Of a DNA stretch of 34,605 bases, positions 7,522 to 15,568 are shown piece after piece (the first letter of the stretch is position 1; each line of letters begins with the position of its first letter). A program made the position numbers and the translations under genes. This DNA comes from UBA4738 sp002413305 (lineage in GTDB: Bacteria > Actinomycetota > UBA4738). The notes beneath the pieces are model-generated. The model did no database searches and was not told the origin of the DNA. It was given only the letters and a program-made list of their open reading frames with translations. The DNA is taken from contig DAIUAM010000033.1 of NCBI GenBank assembly GCA_036847185.1, positions 1 through 34,605 on the forward strand, in the 5' to 3' direction.

Positions 7522-9270
7522 GTGACCGATCGCCCCTGGCTCGACCACTACCCCGACGACGTGCCGAAGTCCCTCGAGCCATACACGGAGCGGTCGCTGT
7601 ACTCGCTCTTGACCGACGCCGTGGAGCGCTTCCCGGACCGGCCGGCGATCGCGTTCTGGCTCCCCGGCGCCCCGGCCGGCAAGACGCTCAGCTACCGAGA
7701 GCTCGGCGCGCAGGTCGACCGGTTCAGCCGGGTCCTGGTGAGCCTCGGCATCCAGAAGGGTGACCGGGTCGGCCTCATCCTGCCCAACTGTCCGCACTAC
7801 GTCATCGCCTACTACGCGGCCCTTCGGATCGGCGCGGTCGTCGTGGGCAACAACCCCCTCTACACCCAGCGCGAGCTCTCCCACCAGCTGAAGGACGCAG
7901 GGATCGAAGTCGCTATCACGCTCGATGTGCTGTATCCCTTGGTGGCCAGCGTTCGGGAGGAGGCGGGCCTGCGCGAGGTCGTCGTCGGGAGCGTCACCGA
8001 CTACATGCCGTTCCCACTGAACCTGCTTGCCCCCCGGACCATCAAGAAGCACGAACTGGCCGAAGGCCACCCATGGCCCCCGGTCCCGCCCGACGCCAAG
8101 GTCCGGTGGTGGAAGGACCTGATGCGCGGCTCGTATCCGTCGGCCCCGGTGGCCGAGGTGGACCCGAAGAACGACATCGCCGGCCTCATCTACACCGGAG
8201 GGACGACTGGCCTGTCCAAGGGCGCCATGCTCACCCACTCCAACCTGATCTCGAACGTGCTGCAGGGCGGGGCCTGGTTCCCGGGATTGGTCGAGGGCCA
8301 GGAGGGCGTGATGTGCATCATCCCGTTCTTCCACTCGTATGGGATGACGGTGGGCATGAACATCGGGATCTCGAAGGCCGCCAAGTTGGTCCTGATGCCG
8401 CAGTTCCAGCTCGAACCCACGCTGAAGGTCATCCAGAAGGAGAAGCCCACGCTGTTCCCCGGCGTCCCTCGCCTCTACATCGCCATCAACGAGGCGAAGG
8501 AGACCCCCAAGTACGACCTCAAGTCCCTGAAGGCTTGCCTGTCCGGCGCCGCGCCGCTCCCCCTCGCGGTCGCCCAGAAGTTCCAGAGCATCACCGGCGC
8601 GGCGGTGGCGGAAGGCTACGGGCTCACCGAGACCTCGCCCATCACCCACGCCCAGCCGATCTACGGCAAGCGGAAGGAAGGCTCGATCGGTCTGCCGGTC
8701 CCCGACACCGACTGCCGGATCGTGGACCTCGACGACTGGACGAAGGACATGCCCGCGGGGGAGCAGGGCGAGCTGATCCTGGCCGGACCCCAGATCATGC
8801 AGGGGTACTTCAACCGGCCCGAGGAGACCGAGGGCATGATCAAGACCGCCGAGGACGGGACCCGGTGGCTCCTCTCCGGCGACATCGCCAAGATGGACGA
8901 TGAAGGCTACTTCTACATCGTCGACCGGAAGAAGGACATGATCCTCGTGTCCGGGTTCAACGTGTACCCGACCGACATCGAGCAGGTCCTGTACACCCAC
9001 CCCAAGGTCCAGAAGGCGACCGTCGTCGGGATCCCCGATGAGAAGACCGGTGAGGCCGTGAAGGCCTACATCGTGCTGAAAGAAGGCGAGACCGCGACCG
9101 CCGACGAGATCACCTCGTTCCTTCGCGACGAGAACGGCCTGACCGGCTACAAGATCCCGAAGTTCGTGCAGTTCCGGGATTCCCTTCCCGAGACGCTGGT
9201 CGGCAAGGTGCTTCGCCGCGTGCTCATCGACGAGGAGAAGTCGAAGGCGGCCGCCGCCGGGCCCTCGTAG
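7522..9270 (+). CDS. Long-chain acyl-CoA synthetase (FadD-like AMP-forming ligase)
   Basis: A 582-residue AMP-binding enzyme. The P-loop YTGGTTGLSKGAM (residues 224-236), the adenine motif YGLTETSP, the hinge DRKKDMILVSGFNVYP and the C-terminal GKVLRR with the adenylation lysine are all present, so it should activate a carboxylic acid to its CoA thioester. The length and the GYGLTE and YP hinge fit medium/long-chain fatty acid ligases. The start is the GTG at 7522, because GGAGGT lies at 7510-7515; an ATG at 7492 is upstream of that site. A GGCCAT/ATGGCC palindrome (7487-7499) lies just before it and may be regulatory. Substrate not readable from the sequence. Confidence 0.93.
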   Translation: MTDRPWLDHYPDDVPKSLEPYTERSLYSLLTDAVERFPDRPAIAFWLPGAPAGKTLSYRELGAQVDRFSRVLVSLGIQKGDRVGLILPNCPHYVIAYYAALRIGAVVVGNNPLYTQRELSHQLKDAGIEVAITLDVLYPLVASVREEAGLREVVVGSVTDYMPFPLNLLAPRTIKKHELAEGHPWPPVPPDAKVRWWKDLMRGSYPSAPVAEVDPKNDIAGLIYTGGTTGLSKGAMLTHSNLISNVLQGGAWFPGLVEGQEGVMCIIPFFHSYGMTVGMNIGISKAAKLVLMPQFQLEPTLKVIQKEKPTLFPGVPRLYIAINEAKETPKYDLKSLKACLSGAAPLPLAVAQKFQSITGAAVAEGYGLTETSPITHAQPIYGKRKEGSIGLPVPDTDCRIVDLDDWTKDMPAGEQGELILAGPQIMQGYFNRPEETEGMIKTAEDGTRWLLSGDIAKMDDEGYFYIVDRKKDMILVSGFNVYPTDIEQVLYTHPKVQKATVVGIPDEKTGEAVKAYIVLKEGETATADEITSFLRDENGLTGYKIPKFVQFRDSLPETLVGKVLRRVLIDEEKSKAAAAGPS

Positions 9271-9273
9271 CCG

Positions 9274-9447
9274 TCAGTCCGAACGCCGCCGCCGCTCCCG
9301 CGCGAACAGCACGAACGCGCCGATCGCCACGACGACGGCCGCTCCGCCCAGGGAGATGAGCGCGGCCAGGATCACCGCTTCGCGGTCGAAGGCCAGCAGC
9401 CATGTGAGGGACAGCACGTTCACGGCGGCCATTGTCCCCGGAAACAT
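9274..9447 (-). CDS. Small hypothetical membrane protein
   Basis: About 57 residues with two hydrophobic stretches (AAVNVLSLTWLLAF and a longer one ending in VVVAIGAFVLFA), then a basic tail ERRRRSD, giving two membrane passes with the C-terminus inside by the positive-inside rule. It lies downstream of the yceI terminator hairpin on the same strand and converges with the acyl-CoA ligase, stops 3 bases apart. The start could be the ATG at 9447 or at 9432. I do not recognise a family. The hydrophobic pattern and GC-rich third positions support coding. Confidence 0.45.
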   Translation of the reverse strand: MFPGTMAAVNVLSLTWLLAFDREAVILAALISLGGAAVVVAIGAFVLFARERRRRSD

Positions 9448-9510
9448 CCCGGCTGACCGGGTGGTGTGCGTTGCGTTTCCGTTCGGGTTCGGCGTCCGCC
9501 ATCGAACGAA

Positions 9511-9540
9511 AGCGCCCCCGGGTCCGGACCCGGAGGCGCT
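9511..9540 (-). terminator. Hairpin terminator after yceI
   Basis: A 30-base inverted repeat with one mismatch, AGCGCC...GGCGCT outer arms and a perfect inner palindrome centred on 9525/9526. It begins 28 bases past the yceI stop codon. On the minus strand the stem is followed by TTTCGTTCG, a weak U-rich tail, so it should act leftward. Confidence 0.6.
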
Positions 9541-9568
9541 CATTCGCCTTCGCTTTCGGCCGAGATTC

Positions 9569-10150
9569 TTACGCGGCCTGTTCCGCGGCTATCTGGACGG
9601 CGGCGATCTCGAGCTCGATCTTCACCCGCTTGCCGACCAGCACCCCGCCGGTCTCCAGGGCCATGTTCCAGGTGATGCCGAACGCATCGCGGTCGATCTC
9701 CGTGGTGGCGGAGAACGCCGCGCGCAGGCCCCCATGCATGTTCGGGACCTGGCCCTCGTACTCGACGTCCAGGACGACCGGCCGGGTGACGTCGCGGATG
9801 GAGAGGTCGCCCACGACCTTCAGGGTCGTGGGGCCCGTCCGCTCGACCTGCTTGCTCTTGAAGCGAAGCTCCGGGAATCGTTCGACATCAAGGAAGTCGG
9901 GCGACCGGAGGTGGGCGTCGCGCTGCTCGGTGCCGGTGTCGATGCTCGCTGCGTCGATGACGGCCTCCACGCTGGAGCCCTCGATGGTGTCGGCCACGTG
10001 CAGCTCGCCGGTGACGTTCTTGAAGGAGCCTCGCACCTTGCTGACCATCATGTGCTTTGCGACGAACGACACCGTGCTGTGCGCCGCGTCGATCGCCTAC
10101 GAACCGGCCTGAGGGATCTCGATCCCGCGGGTCTCGGTGGTCGTTTCCAT
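9569..10150 (-). pseudogene. YceI-family lipocalin-like protein, interrupted by an in-frame amber codon
   Basis: From the ATG at 10150, which has GAGGAGG upstream, the frame runs METTTETRGIEIPQAGS, then TAG (10097-10099), then AIDAAHSTVSFVAKHMMVSKVRG and on through a complete YceI domain to 9569. The family consensus at the TAG is tyrosine or tryptophan (GTYxxDxxHS), and the paralogue at 34083 has Tyr there. Without the stop it would be 193 residues, normal for the family. YceI proteins bind isoprenoid or other amphiphilic ligands in a beta-barrel; this one has no signal peptide. An internal GTG at 10072 could restart translation but would lose the first strand. It is divergent from a MarR gene. 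The TAG may be a real nonsense mutation, a recoded codon, or a base error. Confidence 0.8.
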
Positions 10151-10210
10151 CTCTCTGCCTCCTCGTTCCTCGTCCCGGACGCCGGCTCCTCCGGCTCTCG
10201 GTTGCTCTCT

Positions 10211-10274
10211 CAACGATTGCAGTCGCAACTATATCCCATAAATCGTTGCGGCGTCAACTACTGCCTGGTAGCAT
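10211..10274. promoter_or_regulatory. Overlapping divergent yceI/marR promoters with operator repeats
   Basis: Rightward: TTGCGG (10246-10251), 17 bases, TAGCAT (10269-10274), giving a transcript start at about the GTG at 10281, so marR is probably leaderless. Leftward: TTGACG (complement of 10252-10257), 18 bases, TATAGT (complement of 10228-10233) for yceI. The two -35 boxes abut. Repeats across them include CAACGATT (10211-10218) with AATCGTTG (10241-10248), TTGC-AGTC-GCAA (10217-10228), and GTTG-N6-CAAC (10245-10258). A MarR dimer bound here would occlude both promoters. Confidence 0.6.
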
Positions 10275-10280
10275 GGCTTC

Positions 10281-10826
10281 GTGGACAGGACCGATCGCAT
10301 CGTCGAGGATCAGCTGAACGCTTGGGCTTCGCTCATTCAGGCGCATTCGGTGCTGGTCGGACGGCTCGAGCGCGACCTCCTGGATCAGCGGAGCCTGCCG
10401 TTGAGCTGGTACGAGGTCCTCCTGCATCTGTCCCGCGCCCCGGAGGGGGCCATGCGCATGCAGGACCTCTCCGAAGCGGTGCTCCTGAGCAAGAGCGGCG
10501 TGACCCGCCTGATCGATCGGATGGAGGAGGCGAGGCTCGTATCGCGCCGATCGTGCGCGGCGGACCGGCGCGGGACCTACGCGACGATCACCGAAGCGGG
10601 TGCGGAAGCCTTCCGGCTGGCCACGCCGATCCATCTCAAGGGGATCCAGGAGCATTTCGGGCGGCATCTGAGCGTCGACGAAAGCCGTCAGCTCCGGACG
10701 CTCCTCCGCAAGATCCTCGAGGGGAACGACGAAAGCGAGGCCGACTGTTCGTTCGACGCCGGCTCCGACGGTCAGGCTCAGGCTGCGTCCGAACCGGAGC
10801 CGGTAGCCACGGCCGGTCGACGCTGA
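10281..10826 (+). CDS. MarR-family transcriptional regulator
   Basis: A 181-residue winged helix-turn-helix protein. The helix-turn-helix is around residues 60-90 (MRMQDLSEAVLLSKSGVTRLIDRME), followed by the wing with DRRGTYATIT. The N-terminal and C-terminal helices form the dimer interface. The C-terminal 30 residues are a low-complexity acidic/alanine tail not usual in the family. MarR proteins normally repress their own and a divergent gene until a phenolic or oxidative ligand binds. The divergent gene is yceI, with overlapping promoters between them. The GTG at 10281 coincides with the predicted transcript start and has no ribosome site, so it is likely leaderless. Confidence 0.9.
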   Translation: MDRTDRIVEDQLNAWASLIQAHSVLVGRLERDLLDQRSLPLSWYEVLLHLSRAPEGAMRMQDLSEAVLLSKSGVTRLIDRMEEARLVSRRSCAADRRGTYATITEAGAEAFRLATPIHLKGIQEHFGRHLSVDESRQLRTLLRKILEGNDESEADCSFDAGSDGQAQAASEPEPVATAGRR

Positions 10827-10889
10827 ACGCCCCCAAAGCCTCATCCGGGAAACGAACGAGCCTGGTCCTCGCCGGAGACCGACCCAAGC

Positions 10890-10903
10890 CGCCCGAACGG
10901 GCG
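10890..10903 (-). terminator. Small hairpin directly after the ThyX-like gene
   Basis: CGCCCGAACGGGCG starts at the base after the stop codon of the minus-strand gene and lies between two convergent genes. The stem is short and no clear U-tract follows, so termination is only possible. The rest of the 77-base gap 10827-10903 shows nothing else. Confidence 0.3.
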
Positions 10904-12523
10904 TCAGGATCGGGCGGGCACGGGTCCCGGACCGCGCCGGGCCTCGGTGAGGCGCTCGGCGTCGAGGCGTTCTAAGTCGACCTCGCTCCGGTCGACGAAG
11001 CGCATCGCTCCGGCGATGGCTTCGTGCCCCGCCTGCTCCCGGATCAGCCTGTGCATCTCCCACGCGATCGCCCGGTAGACCGGGTGGCCCTGGGGGGAGC
11101 TCCGAAGCTCGATGAGGTGGAGGGCTTCCCGGGCGTTGAGCTCCATGGTGAACCGAACGTGGTACGCCATGGAGAGCGCGTACTGCGCCACCACCGGCCC
11201 GCATCGCTCGGTCAGGACGTCGAACAGGGCCGCGGACCCTTCCATGACCGACGCCCAGTCGGTGCCGGCCCCGGCCGGTTCGACGTCGGGCGAGACCGAG
11301 AAGCCGTGCTCCGGCGAGAGCCGCTGCCATTCGATGGTCAGCGGCCGGTGCCGCTGCAGGTCCCGGAAGGCCCCGTAGTCGCACAGGATGTCGAAGCGGT
11401 ACCCGGCCGCTTCGAATGCCCGCCCGGGCCGGTGGCGGCGGTTCGTCCGGTCCCCGGCATAGACCCGTATCGTCTCCGCGCGCTCCGCGACCGTCATCCG
11501 CCGTGCCCGTTCCAGCAGGGTCGAGAAGGGGATCGAGGAATGCTCGTACAACGCGGCGGCCACGACCTTCGCCTCGCCGTCAGGGTCGAACGACGCCAGC
11601 GTGACGCTCGAGGGTTGGGGGCGGGATGCAGGATCGCGGGCCAGCAGGCGCGCAGCGAGGTTGGCCGTCGCCTCCCTCGTGTCGCGGAGGTAGTCGCTCC
11701 AGGCGCCGCCGCGGTCCGGCCGGTCCACCCGGACCAGGAAGGCGGGGATGACCTTGCGAAGCTCCTCGAGCATGAGGTCGCCGAACCCGCGGACCTCCAG
11801 GAGCGGATGCGCGCGCATCCTCAGGAGGAGCTGCTCGTAAGACTGCGCGGTGGCGTAGATGCCGACGTTCGTCCGGGTCGCCACCGGGAGCAGCCCGCGC
11901 AGGGTGTCGCAGGCCTTGGCCCGGATGGTCATGCGGTGGACGAAGTCGGAGTCGGCGGGGTCCTTCGGATACCGTTCGCGGTAGAAGTCCTGGAGCGGTC
12001 CGAGCCACTTCGCGTACGTCTCGAAGGCCCGGTCCAGGGTGGAGCGGTACCGAGCGGCGATGTCGGGAAGCGCTTCGACCTCCGGAGGCACGTGGTACCG
12101 CCACCGTCCGCCGGGACGGTCGTCGTACGGCACGTAGCGGGTCGACTGCTCCAGATAGGCCGCCAGCCGGCCCCGTTCGAGCACCTTGGTGAGGATCTGC
12201 GATGCCTGCTCGCAGGCGAGGTGCACCCCGCCGAGCTGAGCCACCGAGTCGTCGCCGTACTCCAGGAACACTCGCTCGTAGAGCTGCTCGGCCCGCCGGA
12301 CGCCCGCACCGGTGTCGGCCGCCTGTGGCGAGGCAGTCTCCGCGAACTCGTCCAGGAACAGCCGGCGCAGGGACTTCGGCGAGCGGGAATACCGGGCGAA
12401 GAGAGCCCCCTTCACGACTTCGGGCAGCCCGACCAGGGCGAACACCGGTCCGTCCAGGTTCGTGAAATGGGGAGCGAGGATCGCCCGCTCATCTTCGGTG
12501 AACTCCTCCCGCACGACATCCAA
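10904..12523 (-). CDS. Double-domain ThyX-like protein (two divergent flavin-dependent thymidylate synthase domains)
   Basis: 539 residues, about twice a normal ThyX (220-250). The N half has QILTKVLERGRLAAYLEQS then TRY, matching the ThyX motif RHRx7S as RGRx7S, followed by a ThyX-like C-terminal helix region (LRGLLPVATRTNVGIYATAQ). The C half has RHRPLTIEWQRLS, where RHR is kept but the motif serine is arginine, and then FTMELNAREALHLIELR. ThyX makes dTMP from dUMP using FAD and methylenetetrahydrofolate, as a tetramer with shared sites. Here each half has lost a different motif residue, so activity may be altered or need both halves. The start is TTG at 12523 or GTG at 12514. No thyA is in the window. 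Confidence 0.85.
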   Translation of the reverse strand: MDVVREEFTEDERAILAPHFTNLDGPVFALVGLPEVVKGALFARYSRSPKSLRRLFLDEFAETASPQAADTGAGVRRAEQLYERVFLEYGDDSVAQLGGVHLACEQASQILTKVLERGRLAAYLEQSTRYVPYDDRPGGRWRYHVPPEVEALPDIAARYRSTLDRAFETYAKWLGPLQDFYRERYPKDPADSDFVHRMTIRAKACDTLRGLLPVATRTNVGIYATAQSYEQLLLRMRAHPLLEVRGFGDLMLEELRKVIPAFLVRVDRPDRGGAWSDYLRDTREATANLAARLLARDPASRPQPSSVTLASFDPDGEAKVVAAALYEHSSIPFSTLLERARRMTVAERAETIRVYAGDRTNRRHRPGRAFEAAGYRFDILCDYGAFRDLQRHRPLTIEWQRLSPEHGFSVSPDVEPAGAGTDWASVMEGSAALFDVLTERCGPVVAQYALSMAYHVRFTMELNAREALHLIELRSSPQGHPVYRAIAWEMHRLIREQAGHEAIAGAMRFVDRSEVDLERLDAERLTEARRGPGPVPARS

Positions 12524-12604
12524 CGCAGCTCGCTCCGATCGGGAAGGGTAAGTGGACGACTTCCCGGATGCTACCGCACGCCACGACGCCGCCGGCCGCG
12601 GCCG

Positions 12605-14155
12605 CTAGGGTGTGCCGGTGGGCAGGAGAGTCACGCTGGCGCTGGGTGACGGAGAAGGCGAGGGGCTGGGCGAAGGGCTCGGAGATGGCGAAGGTGAGGG
12701 GCTCGGCGAGGGGCTCGGGGACGGCGACGGCAGCGGGATCAAGTAGATGTGGACGATCGAATTCACCGGCTGGAGCGAACCGGCGGCGGGGGACGTTTTC
12801 GCGATGTCGCCCGGCTGGCACTGGTTGTTGTGGGCCGAACCCCCGATGTCGACCTGGAAGCCGGCGGCCACGAGCTGGTTCGTTCCTTCGCTCTGCGAGA
12901 GGCAGATCACGTCGGGGATCTGCACCTTCTGGACCGGCTGGCCCGAGGAGAGGATCAACGTGATCGTGTCGCCCGTGTGCGCCTGTTTCGGCGTGTAGTC
13001 CGCGACCCTGCCCTGCGGGTACCGGCTCTGGACGGTGCGCGAGCTCACCTTCGTGACGTATCCGGCCTGTTGGAGCGTGCCCTCTGCCGCGGTCTCGGTC
13101 TGGCCCCGGACGTTCGGGACCGCGCTCAGCTGGTCCGTCCCCAGCAGGCTCTTGGCCAGGAAGATCAGCGCCACGGCGATCACCGCCAGGATGATCGCGA
13201 GGATGGCGAACGCCACCCATCGCCGGTTCCGGTACGTCTCCGGCGTGGTGGCGACGGGCAGGACGGTCGTGGCCCGCGTCTGGGGTTCGACCACCTGGGT
13301 CGGCTCGGCAAGGAGCGGGGTGGCGTGGACCGGCACGCCCGCCCGGTACCGGTCGAAGTCCTCGATCAGCTCGGCGGCCGACTGGTAGCGGTTCGCCGGA
13401 TTCTTCGCGAGGAGCTTCAGGACGATGGATTCGAGCTCCGGGGGGATGTCCGGGTTCAGTTTGCTCGGAGGGAGTGGGTTCTCCTTCACGTGCTGGTACG
13501 CGATGGCCACCGGGGTGTCGCCCGTGAAGGGCGGTTGGGCGGTGAGCATCTCGTAGAGCACGCATCCCAGCGAGTAGAGGTCCGAACGCGCGTCGACGGC
13601 GGCGCCCTGGGCCTGTTCGGGGGAGAAGTACGTTGCCGTGCCCAGCACTGTGGCCGTCTGGGTGAGGCTCTCGGACGTGGTGGCCCGGGCGATGCCGAAG
13701 TCCATCACCTTCACGTCGCCGGCGGGAGTCAGCATGATGTTTCCCGGCTTCACGTCCCGGTGGACGATGCCCGCGCGGTGCGCGAAGCCCAGGGCCTCGG
13801 CGATGGATCCGGCGATCTCGACGGCCCGCTCGGGGAGCAGCGGTGCGTCCTCCCGGATCACCTCCGCGAGGGTCCGTCCCTGGATGTACTCCATGACGAT
13901 GAAGTGCGTACCGTCGTCTGAGCCGGTGTCGTAGACGCCCACCACGTTCGGGTGATTCAAGGCGGCGGCGGCCTGCGCCTCCCGGCGGAACCGGGAGACG
14001 AACTGTGCGTTTCGGCTGAGCTGCCCGCCGAGCACTTTGATGGCCACTCGCCGCCCAAGGACCCGGTCCATGCCGAGGTAGACTTCGGCCATGCCTCCCT
14101 GACCGAGGAGGCGGTCAGTCTGGTAGCGCCCGCCCAGGACTCGCGTGTCAGGCAT
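12605..14155 (-). CDS. pknB: PASTA-domain Ser/Thr protein kinase (PknB-like)
   Basis: 516 residues. A cytoplasmic kinase domain covers about residues 10-270: glycine loop LGQGGMAEVYLG, K40, catalytic HRDVKPGN with D134, DFG at 152-154, and an activation loop with TxT-type threonines. A proline/threonine linker is followed by a membrane helix (about 313-334), two external PASTA repeats (about 345-405 and 411-473), and a tail of 15 Pro-Ser pairs. PknB homologues sense peptidoglycan fragments or lipid II and phosphorylate division and cell-wall proteins; PstP reverses this. Relatives often carry three or four PASTA repeats, so two is at the low end. It is the last gene of the fhaA-fhaB-pstP-rodA-pbpA-kinase operon, 60 bases after the other kinase. 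Confidence 0.95.
   Translation of the reverse strand: MPDTRVLGGRYQTDRLLGQGGMAEVYLGMDRVLGRRVAIKVLGGQLSRNAQFVSRFRREAQAAAALNHPNVVGVYDTGSDDGTHFIVMEYIQGRTLAEVIREDAPLLPERAVEIAGSIAEALGFAHRAGIVHRDVKPGNIMLTPAGDVKVMDFGIARATTSESLTQTATVLGTATYFSPEQAQGAAVDARSDLYSLGCVLYEMLTAQPPFTGDTPVAIAYQHVKENPLPPSKLNPDIPPELESIVLKLLAKNPANRYQSAAELIEDFDRYRAGVPVHATPLLAEPTQVVEPQTRATTVLPVATTPETYRNRRWVAFAILAIILAVIAVALIFLAKSLLGTDQLSAVPNVRGQTETAAEGTLQQAGYVTKVSSRTVQSRYPQGRVADYTPKQAHTGDTITLILSSGQPVQKVQIPDVICLSQSEGTNQLVAAGFQVDIGGSAHNNQCQPGDIAKTSPAAGSLQPVNSIVHIYLIPLPSPSPSPSPSPSPSPSPSPSPSPSPSPSPSASVTLLPTGTP
12641..12730 (-). repeat. Coding tandem repeat: 15 Pro-Ser dipeptides in the PknB tail
   Basis: Ninety bases encode (Pro-Ser)15 at the extracellular C-terminus of the PASTA kinase, followed by ASVTLLPTGTP. 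Four proline codons and five serine codons, including both TCN and AGC serines, are mixed along the tract. It therefore repeats at the protein level much more than at the DNA level. Such a tail could span or anchor in the cell wall or carry O-glycans; both are inference. Confidence 0.85.
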
Positions 14156-14215
14156 GGGTCTTGAGCCCGCCCTCGCCGCTGGCCGCCGCTCGCTTTGCGC
14201 CCGTCATCGCCTGGT

Positions 14216-15558
14216 TCATGGTGCCTTCCCATGATGCGACTTGGTTGGCTTCGGATGGGGAGGTTTCGCTCCCACGAACAAGGTTACGGAAGAGTTGGGA
14301 GCGACGAAGGCTCCGCCACTGGGCGACTGGTCGAACACGATGTTCTCCGGATGCCCCTCGACCGTCTTCACCACCCACGTGAGCCCTTCGGCCTGGAGGG
14401 CCTTCTGGGCGTCGGGGAGGTGCAGGTTCACGACGTCGGGAACCTTGACCGTCGCAGCGGGTGTGGTCGCGGAGGGCGAAGAGGACGGAGCCGGGGCCGG
14501 CTTCCCCCCGCCGCCACTGCGATCGCGATGGCGGCGATCAGGAGCACCACCAGCACCAGGATCAGCGATGCGACCCCCTTGCGACGGGACCCCCCCCGTC
14601 TGGGCGGCCCCTCGGGCGTGGACGTCGTGACGGCCGGAAGCACCGCGGTGCCGGTGGGCGGCGGCAGCACCTCGGTGGGTTCCTGGCGCACCTCGTTGGG
14701 CAGGGTGGAACCCTGCGTCCCCTGAGGATCGGAGACCGGGGCAGGGTCTCGGAGCATGGCGGCGAAGGCGGCGGCGGACGGCGGTCGATCGCCCGGTTCC
14801 TTCGCCAAGGCGCGCTCGCACGCCGCCACGACGTAGGAGGGGGCATTCGGCGCCAGCGGGGCAAGCGGAGGCGGCAGCTCCCGAACGTGCGCGGTGGCGA
14901 TGGCCACCGCAGAGTCGCGGACGAACGGCGGGCGCCCGGCCAGCATCTCGTACAGCACGACGCCCAGCGAGTAGACGTCGGAGGCCGGCGTGGTCCGCTC
15001 ACCGGCCGCCTGCTCCGGAGAGATGTAGGTGGCGGTGCCGATGGCCGTCCCCGTGGCCGTGAGCGGGGACGCCCATGAGGTGGCCGCGATGCCGAAGTCC
15101 ATCACCCGGATGCTCCCGTCCGGGGTGAGCATCACGTTGCCCGGTTTCACGTCGCGGTGCACGATCCCCGCGTCGTGGGCCGCCTGGAGCGCGGCCCCGA
15201 TCCCCTCGGCGATCCGCGTCGCCTCCGAGGGGTCCATCCGTCCCCGAGCGACACGTTCGGCCAGGGTTTCGCCGGGGATCAGCTCCATCACCATGTATTG
15301 GGTGTCGCCGTCCTCGCCGTAGTCGAAGACGCCGGCCACGTTCGGATGCGACAGCCCGGCCGCAGCACGGGCCTCCCGGCGGAACCGCTCCACGAACCGC
15401 GGGTCCTGCGCCAGCGCGTCCGAGATCACCTTCACAGCGACCCGCCGGTGCAGCACCGAGTCATCCGCCTCCCACACCGATCCCATACCGCCGGTGGCGA
15501 TCTTTCGCAGGAGCCGGTACCGGCCTCCGAGCTCGACGCCCGTCTCCAACCCGCTCAT
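14216..15558 (-). CDS. Ser/Thr protein kinase with one PASTA domain, frameshifted after the membrane helix
   Basis: From the ATG at 15558 the kinase domain is complete: glycine loop ATGGMGSVWE, K43, HRDVKPGN with D136, DFG at 154-156, then a linker and a membrane helix (about 328-350). Just after it the frame changes at a C6 run on the plus strand (14504-14509). In the kinase frame translation ends at 14428 in arginine/proline-rich sequence. In the neighbouring frame a PASTA domain follows (VKVPDVVNLHLPDAQKALQ to SSVTLFVG), then a His/Lys tail, ending at 14216. One added G in the run would join kinase, helix and PASTA. Causes could be sequence error, mutation, or slippage giving two products. 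By position it takes the PknA place, although PknA usually lacks PASTA. Confidence 0.85.
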
Positions 15559-15568
15559 GGTCGTCTTC

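Noticed and set aside
12620..12740. Plus-strand GA-rich tandem repeat as a CRISPR or minisatellite
   Set aside because: There are no spacers or uniform units; it is the antisense of the Pro-Ser coding tract.
14148..14219. 23-codon open frame between the two kinases (ATGAACCAGG start)
   Set aside because: Too short, overlaps the pknB start and has no family match; its ATGA overlap with the kinase stop looks incidental.
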